Source: Agrobacterium tumefaciens
Lineage (GTDB): Bacteria > Pseudomonadota > Alphaproteobacteria > Rhizobiales > Rhizobiaceae
Direction: 5' to 3'
Length of the DNA stretch: 64,000 nucleotides
Assembly: GCF_013337285.1 (NCBI RefSeq)
Contig: NZ_SUPW01000012.1
Coordinates: forward strand, 28,011 to 92,010
Every line of letters starts with the position of its first letter. The first letter of the stretch is position 1. Shown here piece by piece: positions 55,890 to 64,000 of the stretch. Under the pieces are notes generated by a model. The model made no database searches. It worked only from the letters and a program-made list of their open reading frames with translations, and was not told the origin of the DNA. The position numbers and the translations under genes were made by a program.

Positions 55890-57169
55890 AGCTGGCTATT
55901 CCCCCCATACCGCGCGTTGTCCGTCTGGCAAAGACCGGCGGAATCCGACAGATGCGGCCCGGACAGGGCGGCAAGAAGCCGCTCGCCATAAGCCTCCACT
56001 GTATGTTCGGCCGCGCGCAGCAGTGCATTGGCGGACATGCTCCGCCGCAGCTCGGGATTGTCGGCGAGCGCCCGCACCGCAGTCGCGATCGCTTGTGGAT
56101 CGCAGACGGGAACGATGAAACCTTCAATCCCGTCGCGAACCACACTGCCGGTGTTTTCCGTCGTTATGACCGGCAGTCCCGCTGCCAGCGCTTCATAGAC
56201 GGCGGTCGCAGACCCTTCGCAGAGCGACGGCAGCAGAAAGACATCCGCCCACAGAAACTCCTCGGCAATCTGCGAGCGCGGAACGATACCCCTCAGCTCG
56301 ACCCATTGCGAAATCTCCTGCTTGACGTCATCGGGCAGGCGAACGCGGCCCGCCATCCGGAAGCGGGCGGCACCGTCCATCAATCTGGCGGCTTCCACGA
56401 CATAGGGCGATCCCTTGCGCAGCCCGACTTCACCCACGGTCAGAACCCTGATCGGCCCCGGCATGCGCGCTGGTCTGTCGATGGCAGCCGTGACATTGAC
56501 CCCATAGGGCACGACGACACACCGGTCGCCCGGCCCGCCGCAGGCAACGACGTGTCTGCGGACAAATTCCGACGGGCAGACGATGATATCCGCCAGACGC
56601 CATTCGGCTTTTTCCCGATCGGCGAATAGACGTGCATGCGGATTATCCCGCACAGGCCCGGCCCACGCCGGAAACCGCATCATTTCCTGGTCCAGAAGCG
56701 TTTCCACGACATCGCGTGGCGCGATCATCTGCTCGACTGCGGTCCACAGGCCCTGCTGTTTAGCTGCCCTCATCTGTTCCAGTGCGTCGCCGCTGAAGGC
56801 GTATAGCCCAGCGGCGCCATGGAAGCCGCGCCGGGCGACCATTTCGGAAAAAACCGACCCGGCCCAGATCGCGTGGGAGGTTTCCTCGACGACGTCTTTG
56901 GTGCGCATGTGGCGCAGCACGGAACGGAGGCCAAAGCCGGAAAACACCGTCGTCAGCGCTGTCGGCACGCCTTTGGGCATCCGGCCGGCCAGCCGTTTGA
57001 CAGGTGCGGGATAAAGGGTGGCCGGAAATGAATTGACGATCCGGGGCCAGCCCTTCGTGGCGCATATGTCAGTGTAAAAATGCGCAAGGCGGCCGGCGGA
57101 TGCGAATATCCTCGGCACGGCATAATGCATGCGGGCGCCGAGCTGGCTGACGACGACTTTGTCTTTCAT
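55886..57169 (-). CDS. Family 4 glycosyltransferase (middle of three)
   Basis: 427 aa, GT-B fold with a longer N-terminal domain than its neighbours. VVVSQLGARMHYAVPRIFASAG opens it, IIVCPSEFVRRHVV is the family inter-domain region, and the donor domain carries VLTVGEVGLRKGSPYVVEAA, PSLCEGSATAVYEALAAGLPVITT (EX7E) and a C-terminal helix. It overlaps the genes on both sides by 4 bases (ATGA), so three glycosyltransferases are translationally coupled. Substrates unknown. Confidence 0.92.
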   Translation of the reverse strand: MKDKVVVSQLGARMHYAVPRIFASAGRLAHFYTDICATKGWPRIVNSFPATLYPAPVKRLAGRMPKGVPTALTTVFSGFGLRSVLRHMRTKDVVEETSHAIWAGSVFSEMVARRGFHGAAGLYAFSGDALEQMRAAKQQGLWTAVEQMIAPRDVVETLLDQEMMRFPAWAGPVRDNPHARLFADREKAEWRLADIIVCPSEFVRRHVVACGGPGDRCVVVPYGVNVTAAIDRPARMPGPIRVLTVGEVGLRKGSPYVVEAARLMDGAARFRMAGRVRLPDDVKQEISQWVELRGIVPRSQIAEEFLWADVFLLPSLCEGSATAVYEALAAGLPVITTENTGSVVRDGIEGFIVPVCDPQAIATAVRALADNPELRRSMSANALLRAAEHTVEAYGERLLAALSGPHLSDSAGLCQTDNARYGGNSQL

Positions 57170-58425
57170 GACGAGACACCTTGAGCGATAGGGGGCCTGG
57201 AAGGCTCAACAGTCTGTAGCCCGGCCATCAGCGCCGCCCAGGCATCCGCCGCCTTTTCTCGGGAATAATCGGCACAAAGCAGCCGCCTTGCCGCATCACC
57301 CATTGCTTTGCAGGTATCTGGGTCATCGCAAAGCGTCTCGATGATGCCGGCAAGCCTATCGGTATCGCCGATTTCGACGTTGCTGCCGCATCCCTTGGCT
57401 CTGAGAACGCGCGGCACTTCTCCATCCGCATCGCCGACGAAGATCGTCGGCCGCCCGGCCGCCAGGATGCCATAGAATTTGCTTGGAATAATGCAATGTT
57501 CCAGTTCCGGCAGCAGCGAAACCAGATGCACGTCCGCAACGCTCAGGCTTTCAGCAAGGTTCTCAACGGGCTGTAGCGGCTTGAAGATGACGTTCTGAAG
57601 ACCGAGATCCTGAACGACACTCTTCACAGCCCCGTGCTGGTGTCCGCCGCCAATGAGGAGGAACCGAATATCCGGCCGGTGCTCGAGACGCTTCGCCGCC
57701 GCCAGCAGAGTGCCGAACTCATGCGCCCGCCCGAAGTTTCCCGAATAGCCAACGACAAACACATCCTGTAGTCCCCACGCCTTCCGCAGGCTGTTGTCTT
57801 GGCGCAAGACAGGATAGATTTCCTCGCCATCCGACCAGTGATGCAGGACACCGACGCGATCCTTTGCAAGGCCTCGCGTAAAGAGGAATTCCGCCATCTT
57901 GTCAGTAGGGCAGACAACCATGCCGGGCGACTGCAAAGACCAGTTGCGCGCCCGCGTCAGCCATGGCGCAAGCCACCGTGCCCGTTTCCTGAAAAATCCA
58001 AGCTCGATCGCCGTCTCCGGAAACAGATCCATGATCCAGTTCACCATGAGAGCGCCCTTGAGGCGGATCGCGATGCTACTCGTAACGGAGAGGAGCGGAG
58101 GATCGGTGCAGACAATAACCGTATCCGTCGCCCGAACGTTGCGCAGAAGCCAGACGAATGCCAGCACCTGAAAAAGAAGATAATCAATGCTCCGGCGCAT
58201 GAGGCTGTGCCGACCGAAGCGGCCGCTTGCGAGCCGTCGAATCTGTACACCCCGAACGGTCTCGGTTGCCGGCAACACGCTGCCGGGATGATTGTGTATT
58301 TCGCGACTTGCAACAACAGTCACATTCATTCCGCGCTGCGCCATCGAAATGGCCAGCGACGATATCATCCGGCTTGTCGCCGACTGGTCGGGGAAACCGT
58401 ATCTGTTCAGGAAGATCATCCTCAC
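57166..58425 (-). CDS. WbuB-like family 4 glycosyltransferase (first of three)
   Basis: 419 aa if started at GTG 58425, which has GGGAGA seven bases upstream and gives VRMIFLNRYGFPDQSATS, matching the usual WbuB start; ATG 58419 is close behind. Family features: TVIVCTDPPLLSV, ALMVNWIMDLFPETAIEL, VFVVGYSGNFGRAHEF, FLLIGGGHQHGAV and the late IIPSKFYGILAAGRPTIFVG. WbuB enzymes often transfer L-fucosamine or fucose-like sugars, which agrees with GDP-fucose genes in this locus, though WbuB itself uses UDP-FucNAc. First gene of the coupled trio. Confidence 0.9.
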   Translation of the reverse strand: MRMIFLNRYGFPDQSATSRMISSLAISMAQRGMNVTVVASREIHNHPGSVLPATETVRGVQIRRLASGRFGRHSLMRRSIDYLLFQVLAFVWLLRNVRATDTVIVCTDPPLLSVTSSIAIRLKGALMVNWIMDLFPETAIELGFFRKRARWLAPWLTRARNWSLQSPGMVVCPTDKMAEFLFTRGLAKDRVGVLHHWSDGEEIYPVLRQDNSLRKAWGLQDVFVVGYSGNFGRAHEFGTLLAAAKRLEHRPDIRFLLIGGGHQHGAVKSVVQDLGLQNVIFKPLQPVENLAESLSVADVHLVSLLPELEHCIIPSKFYGILAAGRPTIFVGDADGEVPRVLRAKGCGSNVEIGDTDRLAGIIETLCDDPDTCKAMGDAARRLLCADYSREKAADAWAALMAGLQTVEPSRPPIAQGVSS

Positions 58426-58863
58426 GCCTTTTTCTCCCGCCAAATGCCCGCCCCTGAAGAAGCATTCTTGGCGAGGTGAAAACAGGCGGCAAGCTGGTCG
58501 TAAGGACTAGGTGGGGCATGATACGGAGTGGCCAATACTCCGAAGTTGGCGATGTACTATCCCTTTGGTAGCCAAAACGCAGATGACGCCCTTATGGGTT
58601 AGTAAATCCGTAAATGCTTCGGCCAATAAAACTTGGCGCTCAGAGCAAACCCAGAGCGCACGACCATACAAACCGGATCGCCCGATGGGGCAGGCCACTT
58701 GGCCAGAAAACGAAAAATGCGGGATAGACGAGCGCTACATCCGGTTTGCGTGTCGATTTACGGCATCGCCATCGCAGTTTTATCTCGCGAATGAAACCAA
58801 ACCAATCGCTTCGTCGTATCTAGGCCAGCGGCCTTAAGTGGCGTTAACGGAGAAGACGGCCTG
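58426..58863. other. Intergenic region at the right edge of the polysaccharide locus
   Basis: 438 bases between the divergent WbuB-like and membrane-protein genes. A 108-codon open frame at 58511-58837 has no ribosome site or family-like composition and is not accepted. No repeat or hairpin stands out. Confidence 0.45.
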
Positions 58864-59421
58864 ATGGAGCTTGGAAGAGATGATAGGCGGACGGGTCTGT
58901 CCGTAACCGATGACCTGACAAAGGCGACACTGACCGTTGCCTGGGTCATCATCCTCAACAAGCCGTTTTATCCGCTTTATGTCTGGTATCTGGTCGATGC
59001 CGATGCTGCTGTGGCATCGCTCGTTACCCTGCTATCGGTGCCGTTTTTCCTTGCTATCCCGTTTCTGGCAAAGAAATCCCATCTGGCTGCACGCCTGGCG
59101 CTTCCTCTTGTGGGAACGCTCGATACTTTGTTTGAAACGGCGATATTCGGCCACGCATCCGGCACAGAATTTTTCTTTGCGGCCTGCATCATGCTGGCGG
59201 CCATCTCGTTCCGTGCGGACGAGAAACTCTGGCAATATGCGACGGCAATTCTTGTCTTTATCGCCTTCTTCTGCTCGCGCACATTTCTGGGCGCGGCGCT
59301 GCAATCCTGGTCGGCAGATGATCTTGCGACGCTTCTTAATCTCAACGCGTTCTCCGCTGCCGGCCTCATGGCCTTTATCGCGCTTCGATATGCCGGCTTG
59401 TCACGGCGAACTGAGACCTGA
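58864..59421 (+). CDS. Hypothetical multi-spanning membrane protein
   Basis: 185 aa, with GGAGAAG upstream. Five to six hydrophobic segments (about residues 20-38, 43-61, 70-87, 95-112, 117-137, 150-175). After a polar N-terminus with LTKATLTVAWVIILNK, the arrangement looks like a membrane sensory module (as in MASE-type input domains), but no output domain follows. No catalytic motif is seen. It lies 26 bases before the lipocalin gene on the same strand, so the two may be co-transcribed. Confidence 0.7.
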   Translation: MELGRDDRRTGLSVTDDLTKATLTVAWVIILNKPFYPLYVWYLVDADAAVASLVTLLSVPFFLAIPFLAKKSHLAARLALPLVGTLDTLFETAIFGHASGTEFFFAACIMLAAISFRADEKLWQYATAILVFIAFFCSRTFLGAALQSWSADDLATLLNLNAFSAAGLMAFIALRYAGLSRRTET

Positions 59422-59447
59422 ACCCGATTGATCGACAGGAGGAGTTT

Positions 59448-59978
59448 ATGCAGAAAAATCGCAAGCGCATCATAGGTGCGCTGACATTTTCGCTGTTTCT
59501 ATTCGCGGGCTCGCTCGCCGCGGCAGCCCCCAAGCCCGTTGCCGTTGATGCCGATCACTATCGTGGCACATGGCTGGAAATCGGCCGCATGCCGATGTTT
59601 CTGACGGACGGATGCGTTGCCGGCTATTCCACCTACCGACAGGGTAAGTCGGCCGATGAAGTGCTGGTAGAAGACGGCTGCCGCGAAGGCACGCCCCAGG
59701 GCAAATTGAAGACCATCAACGGTATTGGAAAGATCGAGGACTTCGCGTCAAACAAGGCGAAGATGAGGGTTCGATACCCGCTCCTGATCACGTTCAATTA
59801 CTGGGTGCTCTATAAATCCCCTGACAAGTCGTGGTTCATCAGCGCCAATCCATCCACAGAAGATGTCTGGGTTTACGCTCGCAGCATCCCCTCCAAGGCG
59901 AAGCTCAACAGGATGATGATGAAAGTGCGTGAGCTGGGCTACGATGTCAAAAAGCTTGAGTTTCCCGCCCAGAGATAA
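59448..59978 (+). CDS. Lipocalin family protein (bacterial, Blc-like)
   Basis: 176 aa with an excellent GGAGGAG site. Signal peptide about residues 8-25 (GALTFSLFLFAGSLAAAAP). The mature protein opens with the lipocalin signature DADHYRGTWLEIGRMPMF (the GxW motif) and has the expected strands through NYWVLYKSPDKSWFIS. There is no lipobox Cys, unlike E. coli Blc, so it should be soluble in the periplasm. It probably binds a hydrophobic compound such as a lipid released on stress. It precedes the SDR gene by 20 bases. Confidence 0.85.
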   Translation: MQKNRKRIIGALTFSLFLFAGSLAAAAPKPVAVDADHYRGTWLEIGRMPMFLTDGCVAGYSTYRQGKSADEVLVEDGCREGTPQGKLKTINGIGKIEDFASNKAKMRVRYPLLITFNYWVLYKSPDKSWFISANPSTEDVWVYARSIPSKAKLNRMMMKVRELGYDVKKLEFPAQR

Positions 59979-59998
59979 CCGCTGACGGGAGCGCCTTC

Positions 59999-60700
59999 AT
60001 GACAGCCTCGTTTGAAAGCGGCTATAGAGCCATCGTTATCGGTGCGTCCGGCGGTATTGGCGCGGCACTGCTTGCGCGCCTCAAGGCCGATCCCCGGTGC
60101 GCGCTCGCTTTGCCTCTGTCTCGCAGCCGCGATGGTCTCGATATCACCGACGAGACGACGGTCCATGAAGCCGCAGCCCGTCTGGAGGACCAGCGCGGTT
60201 CATTCGATCTGATCTTCAACGCAACGGGTGCTTTGGTGGTCGATGGTGCCGGCCCGGAAAAGTCTATACGGGCGATCAACGCCGGTCACATGGCGAAACA
60301 ATTTGCAGTCAATGCCATAGGGCCTGCACTGCTCCTGAAATATTTCACGCCGCTTTTGCAACGGGACAGGCGAAGCGTCTTTGCCTCGCTGTCGGCGCGT
60401 GTTGGCTCGATTGGCGATAACCGGCTGGGCGGGTGGATTTCCTATCGCGCCGCGAAGGCCGCTCAAAATCAGATCATTCGAACCGCGGCGATAGAAATTG
60501 CCCGCACCAACCGCCAAGCCATCATCGTCGCGCTGCATCCCGGAACAGTCGATACGGACCTTTCCCAGCCGTTTTCGAAGGGCAGAGACCGGTTTACCCC
60601 GGATCAATCGGCTGCGCGCCTTTTGGAAACGATCGACGGTCTAAACCAGAGCCAGACAGGGCAATTTTTTGCCTATGATGGCTCAGCGATCCAATGGTGA
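59999..60700 (+). CDS. Short-chain dehydrogenase/reductase (CsgA/C-factor-like)
   Basis: 233 aa, with GGGAGCG upstream. GASGGIGAALLARL for cofactor binding, a NATGAL segment in place of NNAG, catalytic Ser in FASLSARVGS and Tyr-Lys in ISYRAAKAAQN, then HPGTVDTDLSQPF. These features match the SDR branch with C-signal (CsgA)-type short proteins common in proteobacteria. Substrate unknown. It follows the lipocalin gene by 20 bases, so three genes from 58864 may form a small operon. Confidence 0.86.
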   Translation: MTASFESGYRAIVIGASGGIGAALLARLKADPRCALALPLSRSRDGLDITDETTVHEAAARLEDQRGSFDLIFNATGALVVDGAGPEKSIRAINAGHMAKQFAVNAIGPALLLKYFTPLLQRDRRSVFASLSARVGSIGDNRLGGWISYRAAKAAQNQIIRTAAIEIARTNRQAIIVALHPGTVDTDLSQPFSKGRDRFTPDQSAARLLETIDGLNQSQTGQFFAYDGSAIQW

Positions 60701-60748
60701 GTTCTGGCGTATGTGGTCGCTACCAACAGTCCGGTACCAGTGCAGTGA

Positions 60749-61036
60749 TCAGCCCCTCAATGTCGGATAATCCCAGTTCCCTTTCAATCGATCGCGGGCG
60801 CGATCCAACAAGTCGCGATATTCAGCTTTGATAGGGCAGATCAATTGCTTCTCAAGGTCAGCCAACAGTTTATGCAGTACAGCGCCCTCGGCGGTGCTTT
60901 CGAAACAAGAGGCCTCCGGTGTTGACGCATTGTTGTCTTCGCACCACCGCGATAACAGCTCGAATAGCACGATTGACTCCTCGGGCGTGAGTTGGATTTG
61001 CGCGCTATCCGGCGCTGAGTTCTCTTCAACTGTCAT
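60749..61036 (-). CDS. Small acidic hypothetical protein
   Basis: 95 aa from ATG 61036; starts at 61051 and 61102 are possible, but the longest form reads through the first copy of the 48-bp repeat and is unlikely. No strong ribosome site. The product is soluble and acidic, with an LTPEESIVLFELLSRW helix and an AEGAVLHKLLADLEKQL helix, ending KGNWDYPTLRG. No family recognised. It lies just left of the repeat-flanked module. Confidence 0.6.
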   Translation of the reverse strand: MTVEENSAPDSAQIQLTPEESIVLFELLSRWCEDNNASTPEASCFESTAEGAVLHKLLADLEKQLICPIKAEYRDLLDRARDRLKGNWDYPTLRG

Positions 61037-61063
61037 GAGGCAAATTCGCATGGGCTGTGGAGG

Positions 61064-61111
61064 TCCGCAATGAGCCAATTGCGGTCTTCCGGTTTGCGCC
61101 AATAGCGGACA
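61064..61111. repeat. 48-bp degenerate repeat, copy 1 (paired ends)
   Basis: Shares 39 of 48 bases with the copy at 62951-62998 by hand alignment, including a 20-base common core at 61075-61092 region. The ends are inverted (GTCCGC and GCGGAC). Sequences of this kind are scattered in rhizobial and related genomes as short interspersed elements. Confidence 0.8.
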
Positions 61112-61254
61112 TCCTAATAGTGTGCAGGAATGTCAACAATCGACCCGATTCCGCCTTTCAGTGAGCTAATCCATCATCTGGTTAGCGGCCGCTATTGTTT
61201 TGCGATCACCTGCAGCCGCCTCGCCCATTTGATCGTTAGAAAGCTCCTGCTCCC

Positions 61255-61905
61255 TTACTGACCCGATTTGGGCACATCGATTGTGGCGTACTTCGGCCGG
61301 TGAAGAAATTGCTCTGGTAAGCGGTCTTCGAGGCCGCGCGCAAATTCCTCAGCTGTCTGAAAGTGTCCGGTCTCGATTAGAGGTTTTATCGCCTCGAAAA
61401 GGGACCTATATGAACGTAGATAGGCGGCCGGGTGCTCTCGATTGAGCGCTGGAAGCTGAACACCCAGAGCAGACAATGAGAGCGAGGTGGCGGTGATTTG
61501 TCCCGCCACATACGTGAGCTGGTCTTCCATCGAGCCACCTTGATTGGTGATGGCTGTTGCCTTTTCAATAGCTTCTATAGCCAGGCCAATCCGACGAGAC
61601 GCTTCTACCGCATCGGCTGTTACTACTAATGTGTCGCCAGTGGCGATCTCAGGCCGAGAGCTTTTGCGCTCCACCATCCAGCGAAAAACATACCCGAATG
61701 CAGCGCTGGGAACGGCAACAACGACGACATCGTAAAGTGGCAGCGCGCGTAGAGCCGAAGTCTTATTTAGCAGGAACTGAATCTGGTTACTCGGTCTATC
61801 GAACCATCCAAGCTCGGTTCCTAACGCGCTCAGCCACGAAGCCAAAAGTGGCGTGAGCACCAGAGTTACAAATAGCCCACATAAGCCCACGATTATTTTC
61901 TTCAT
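61255..61905 (-). CDS. Hypothetical protein with two membrane segments
   Basis: 216 aa from ATG 61905; the frame extends to 61965 without a better start. Membrane helices near residues 2-24 (IIVGLCGLFVTLVLTPLLASW) and 56-75 (LYDVVVVAVPSAAFGYVF), then a soluble domain of about 140 residues rich in short helices (AVEASRRIGLAIEAIEKATA, a region of leucines, a C-terminal FARGLEDRLPEQFLH). No family recognised. It is divergent from the 278-aa protein gene with a 110-base gap, and both sit between the two 48-bp repeats. The layout of membrane anchor plus a helical effector-like domain is noted, without an assigned function. Confidence 0.7.
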   Translation of the reverse strand: MKKIIVGLCGLFVTLVLTPLLASWLSALGTELGWFDRPSNQIQFLLNKTSALRALPLYDVVVVAVPSAAFGYVFRWMVERKSSRPEIATGDTLVVTADAVEASRRIGLAIEAIEKATAITNQGGSMEDQLTYVAGQITATSLSLSALGVQLPALNREHPAAYLRSYRSLFEAIKPLIETGHFQTAEEFARGLEDRLPEQFLHRPKYATIDVPKSGQ

Positions 61906-62015
61906 GTCAAACCAGCCCAAACTTAGACATCCCAGCGGTTGTGGAAATCTATTTGCAATAATCACTTGTGATTCCGATATCCGCCAGCTAGCCGTAGAGC
62001 GGAGGGGGGAATCTT

Positions 62016-62852
62016 ATGGCATTTTCGATTAAATTTCGACTGCAGTTTGAGGGTGATGAGGCTGATTTAAACAGATTGCCAGCGCACGACGGGATGGTTT
62101 CGCTCGAAGGGATAAGCTGGTCGTTTTCGGTTCTTGCGAACTACCTTGCGACAGGCAAAATAAAGAAGAGTGGAGTTATGTCCACTGCCGCAATGGTTTA
62201 CATTGAACCTGCCAGGAAGGGCAGTTTCATAAATGACCTGATTGTCCATGTTTCCGATCCTGACAGTCTTTTTATGACGAAGGCGGTGGGCAAATTCGGA
62301 GCCGCCACCCTATCTGCTATCTTCGGCACCTTTGTTGGATATGCCTTGAAAAGTGTCACCGGGCAGCAGGACCGTCTCACATCGCAGGAAAGGCGTTGGC
62401 TTTCGAAGTTTCCGAAGGGGGATGTGGAGGCGATGATAGATGCTGTCGAAGCCTCCATTAAACGAGCCCACACGGTCATTGGGGAGGGTGCGACTACCCT
62501 TAACATCAAGAAGTCCACCACCAGCTTGCTTACTCTAGACGACGACACAAAAAGCTATGTGAACGCCAACATACCCGGGCTCCAAAATACGACTAAAACC
62601 GTTGGCGTTGGAGCATATGACGCCAACAGCGGCAATGGCCGAGTATTTCTCCATGGGGTCGGTAAGACCGTATCTTTCCATGTGGATAAAAAGAAAGTCT
62701 CTGCTACGACTAGACAGGCGATAAGCAAGAGTCTTGACCGGTACGTCAATGAGCGCCCAAGCGAAATCGAGGTAGTCTGTGACGAGATACTCGCGCTGGA
62801 TGGCCGGATTAGAAAGCTCATAATCCACAAAGCGAAATGGGTCCTACCCTAA
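62016..62852 (+). CDS. Hypothetical protein with a central hydrophobic segment
   Basis: 278 aa with a strong GGAGGGG site. Layout: an N-terminal beta-rich domain (MAFSIKFRLQFEGDEADLN, then LPAHDGMVSLEGISWSF), a hydrophobic and Gly-rich helix pair (about 85-115: VGKFGAATLSAIFGTFVGYA), a helical charged middle, and a C-terminal beta-like domain ending in WVLP. A set of similar accessory-region proteins with an LPAxD-GxxSLxGIS-like start is known to me only as uncharacterised. No catalytic triad is visible. It could be a membrane-interacting accessory protein paired with the divergent gene. Confidence 0.75.
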   Translation: MAFSIKFRLQFEGDEADLNRLPAHDGMVSLEGISWSFSVLANYLATGKIKKSGVMSTAAMVYIEPARKGSFINDLIVHVSDPDSLFMTKAVGKFGAATLSAIFGTFVGYALKSVTGQQDRLTSQERRWLSKFPKGDVEAMIDAVEASIKRAHTVIGEGATTLNIKKSTTSLLTLDDDTKSYVNANIPGLQNTTKTVGVGAYDANSGNGRVFLHGVGKTVSFHVDKKKVSATTRQAISKSLDRYVNERPSEIEVVCDEILALDGRIRKLIIHKAKWVLP

Positions 62853-62950
62853 ATCTAGGTGAGGGGAAGTGTCCGACCATCGCGCGAAGCGGTCGTAATC
62901 TGACTGTCCGCCACCCACCCTTCCCGGACATGTTAAGTTGGGTCCAGAAT

Positions 62951-62998
62951 GACCGCTTAGGGCCAATTGCGGTCTTCCGCTTTGCGCTAATTGCGGTC
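62951..62998. repeat. 48-bp degenerate repeat, copy 2 (paired ends)
   Basis: Same orientation as copy 1. Ends are GACCGC and GCGGTC: the second base and its partner changed together compared with copy 1 (T-A to A-T), so the pairing of the ends is conserved. An internal GCGGTC (62969-62974) also pairs with the left end. Confidence 0.8.
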
Positions 62999-63035
62999 AC
63001 GATCAGGCAAATTTACAGCGCGGAACAGAAGTCAC

Positions 63036-63440
63036 TCATTCACCTAACGCTTCTTTACGGATGTAATAATTAATTCGAATAAGCGGATGATTGTCAGCCG
63101 TATGGCATTTATACATCCATCCAAATTCATTTAGGTAATACATGAAAGTTGCCTTGGAGCCCCATAAGACGTAGCATCGGCTGTCCTTCAGTGTCTTGAA
63201 AGCTAGGCCCTTTCTGTGAAGACTAGATAGCGCGCGACGCACACTTGAAATTTGGCTGGCACTCAAACGATCTAAAAAGCTTTCGTCGTGATAGTAAAAA
63301 TGATCATAGTCGAAGTAATGGCTGTTAGTCTTTTCAGGAAAAAATATCGAATATGCAATTCTATCTGTTCTCGCCATAAGCGGGCGCGATAACAGATATT
63401 CTTGGACAAGCCTCTCTACGTTCCCTAATCCTCGGCTCAT
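63036..63440 (-). CDS. Small hypothetical protein, possible winged-helix DNA-binding
   Basis: 134 aa from ATG 63440, which has AGGAG seven bases upstream; the frame to 63527 is not supported. The start MSRGLGNVERLVQEYLL and the later SASQISSVRRALSSLHRKGLAF segment look like a winged helix-turn-helix, with a following beta strand region. A Tyr/His-rich stretch (HYFDYDHFYYHDESF) lies between. The local DNA is visibly AT-richer and codon use differs from the rest of the window, so it is probably acquired. No name can be given. Confidence 0.55.
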   Translation of the reverse strand: MSRGLGNVERLVQEYLLSRPLMARTDRIAYSIFFPEKTNSHYFDYDHFYYHDESFLDRLSASQISSVRRALSSLHRKGLAFKTLKDSRCYVLWGSKATFMYYLNEFGWMYKCHTADNHPLIRINYYIRKEALGE

Positions 63441-64000
63441 TGAATTACTCCTAGCGCCGATCGTGGAAATAGAAAATGACATGAAGTTGAATGTAGAAGC
63501 TGACCAGCGCGACGTAAGGTGATGCATCGACTACCATTTGATTTATGTAATGAAACATAACGTATTTTTCTCCATCGGAAACATTGTTGTTTGATGAAGT
63601 TTCAATTTAGTGTCCACACCCTACCACGTGAACACGGAAACACGTTTTCCACAGCGTGCGCAACACTTACAACCTGACAAATTATAGCGTTGCTTAAATC
63701 AGGAGTTTTACACTGAAAATCAGCTTTTCAATTCGAACAGTCTGGGAGTTTTGAGAAGTCACACGCAGCTAAAGCAATTGTTCGCTTCGGGCCAGAAGTG
63801 GACATAATCATGCTAGCTTGTCGATGAAGCCAAAGCGAAAAGTTGTTTTGACTGGCAGCCGTGGTTGCCGCCCGCATATTTCGACTTGAAAGGATGTATG
63901 TTTTCAACGAATTAACGCTGTTCCCCTAGATTCTTTAGCTTTGGGGAAGGCTTTTTGTTTCCCCGTTCATGCCCGCCCTGTTTGCCTGATTTATATTGCC
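63441..64000. other. AT-richer region at the right edge without a recognised gene
   Basis: 560 bases. A TTCCCC/GGGGAA hairpin with a T-rich tail (63921-63960) looks like a weak terminator for something outside the window. No other feature is supported. Confidence 0.4.

Noticed and set aside
58511..58837. 108-codon + strand frame in the gap right of the polysaccharide locus
   Set aside because: No ribosome site, odd composition, no resemblance to a protein family.
63921..63960. TTCCCC/GGGGAA hairpin with T-rich tail considered as a terminator
   Set aside because: Short stem with a long loop and no gene upstream in the window, so it is mentioned only with the intergenic region.

Overview
The window looks like a chromosomal or chromid segment of a Rhizobiaceae bacterium of the Agrobacterium/Rhizobium type. 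Three things point there: GC-rich coding sequence, an ExoF/ExoP-type polysaccharide export pair, and GGAAC-N16-CGTT-like (EcfG-type) sites beside small stress genes. The species cannot be fixed from sequence alone. I see no tRNA, rRNA, CRISPR array or transposase.

Region 1 (2-14872) is a sugar/sugar-acid catabolic island. It holds the end of an oligopeptide/dipeptide-type ABC importer (two permeases and a fused double ATPase), a ManD/RspA-type mannonate dehydratase, a second enolase-superfamily sugar-acid dehydratase, and a divergent GntR/FCD repressor. A complete CUT2 sugar ABC importer follows, then aldose 1-epimerase, a GMC flavin oxidoreductase, D-galactonate dehydratase (dgoD) and a short-chain dehydrogenase. 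A likely operator lies between the repressor and the CUT2 importer. The simplest reading is uptake, anomer equilibration, oxidation to an aldonic acid, dehydration to a 2-keto-3-deoxy acid and further oxidation.

Region 2 (14963-21133) is a stress/envelope block: a small lipoprotein, a CsbD-like protein, a 24-residue membrane peptide coupled by TGATG to a larger membrane protein, a GGDEF diguanylate cyclase and an SbmA/BacA-like ABC exporter half. Candidate EcfG-type promoters recur here.

Region 3 (21179-58425) is a large exopolysaccharide locus. It has GDP-L-fucose synthesis (gmd, fcl) and a CDP-sugar-type cassette (glucose-1-phosphate cytidylyltransferase, C-methyltransferase, 3,5-epimerase, SDR, class III aminotransferase, DUF4910 protein, PIG-L deacetylase). 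Assembly and export are covered by a WecA-like initiator, five candidate glycosyltransferases including one GT2, a Wzx flippase, a Wzy-like polymerase, pyruvyl and acetyl transferases, an ExoF-like outer-membrane exporter and an ExoP-like co-polymerase. Two secreted glycan-active enzymes (a pectate-lyase-fold protein and a DUF4038 glycosidase) are embedded. Control seems to come from two paralogous LuxR-type regulators whose receiver domains lack the phosphoacceptor Asp, and from an unusual cytoplasmic hybrid kinase carrying its own LuxR-type DNA-binding domain. The sugar cassette and its regulators are the best candidate here for something not yet described.

Region 4 (58426-64000) holds a small membrane protein, a lipocalin, a short-chain dehydrogenase and then accessory DNA: short hypothetical genes, two 48-bp degenerate repeats with paired ends flanking a divergent two-gene module, and a visibly AT-richer right end with no recognisable gene after 63440.
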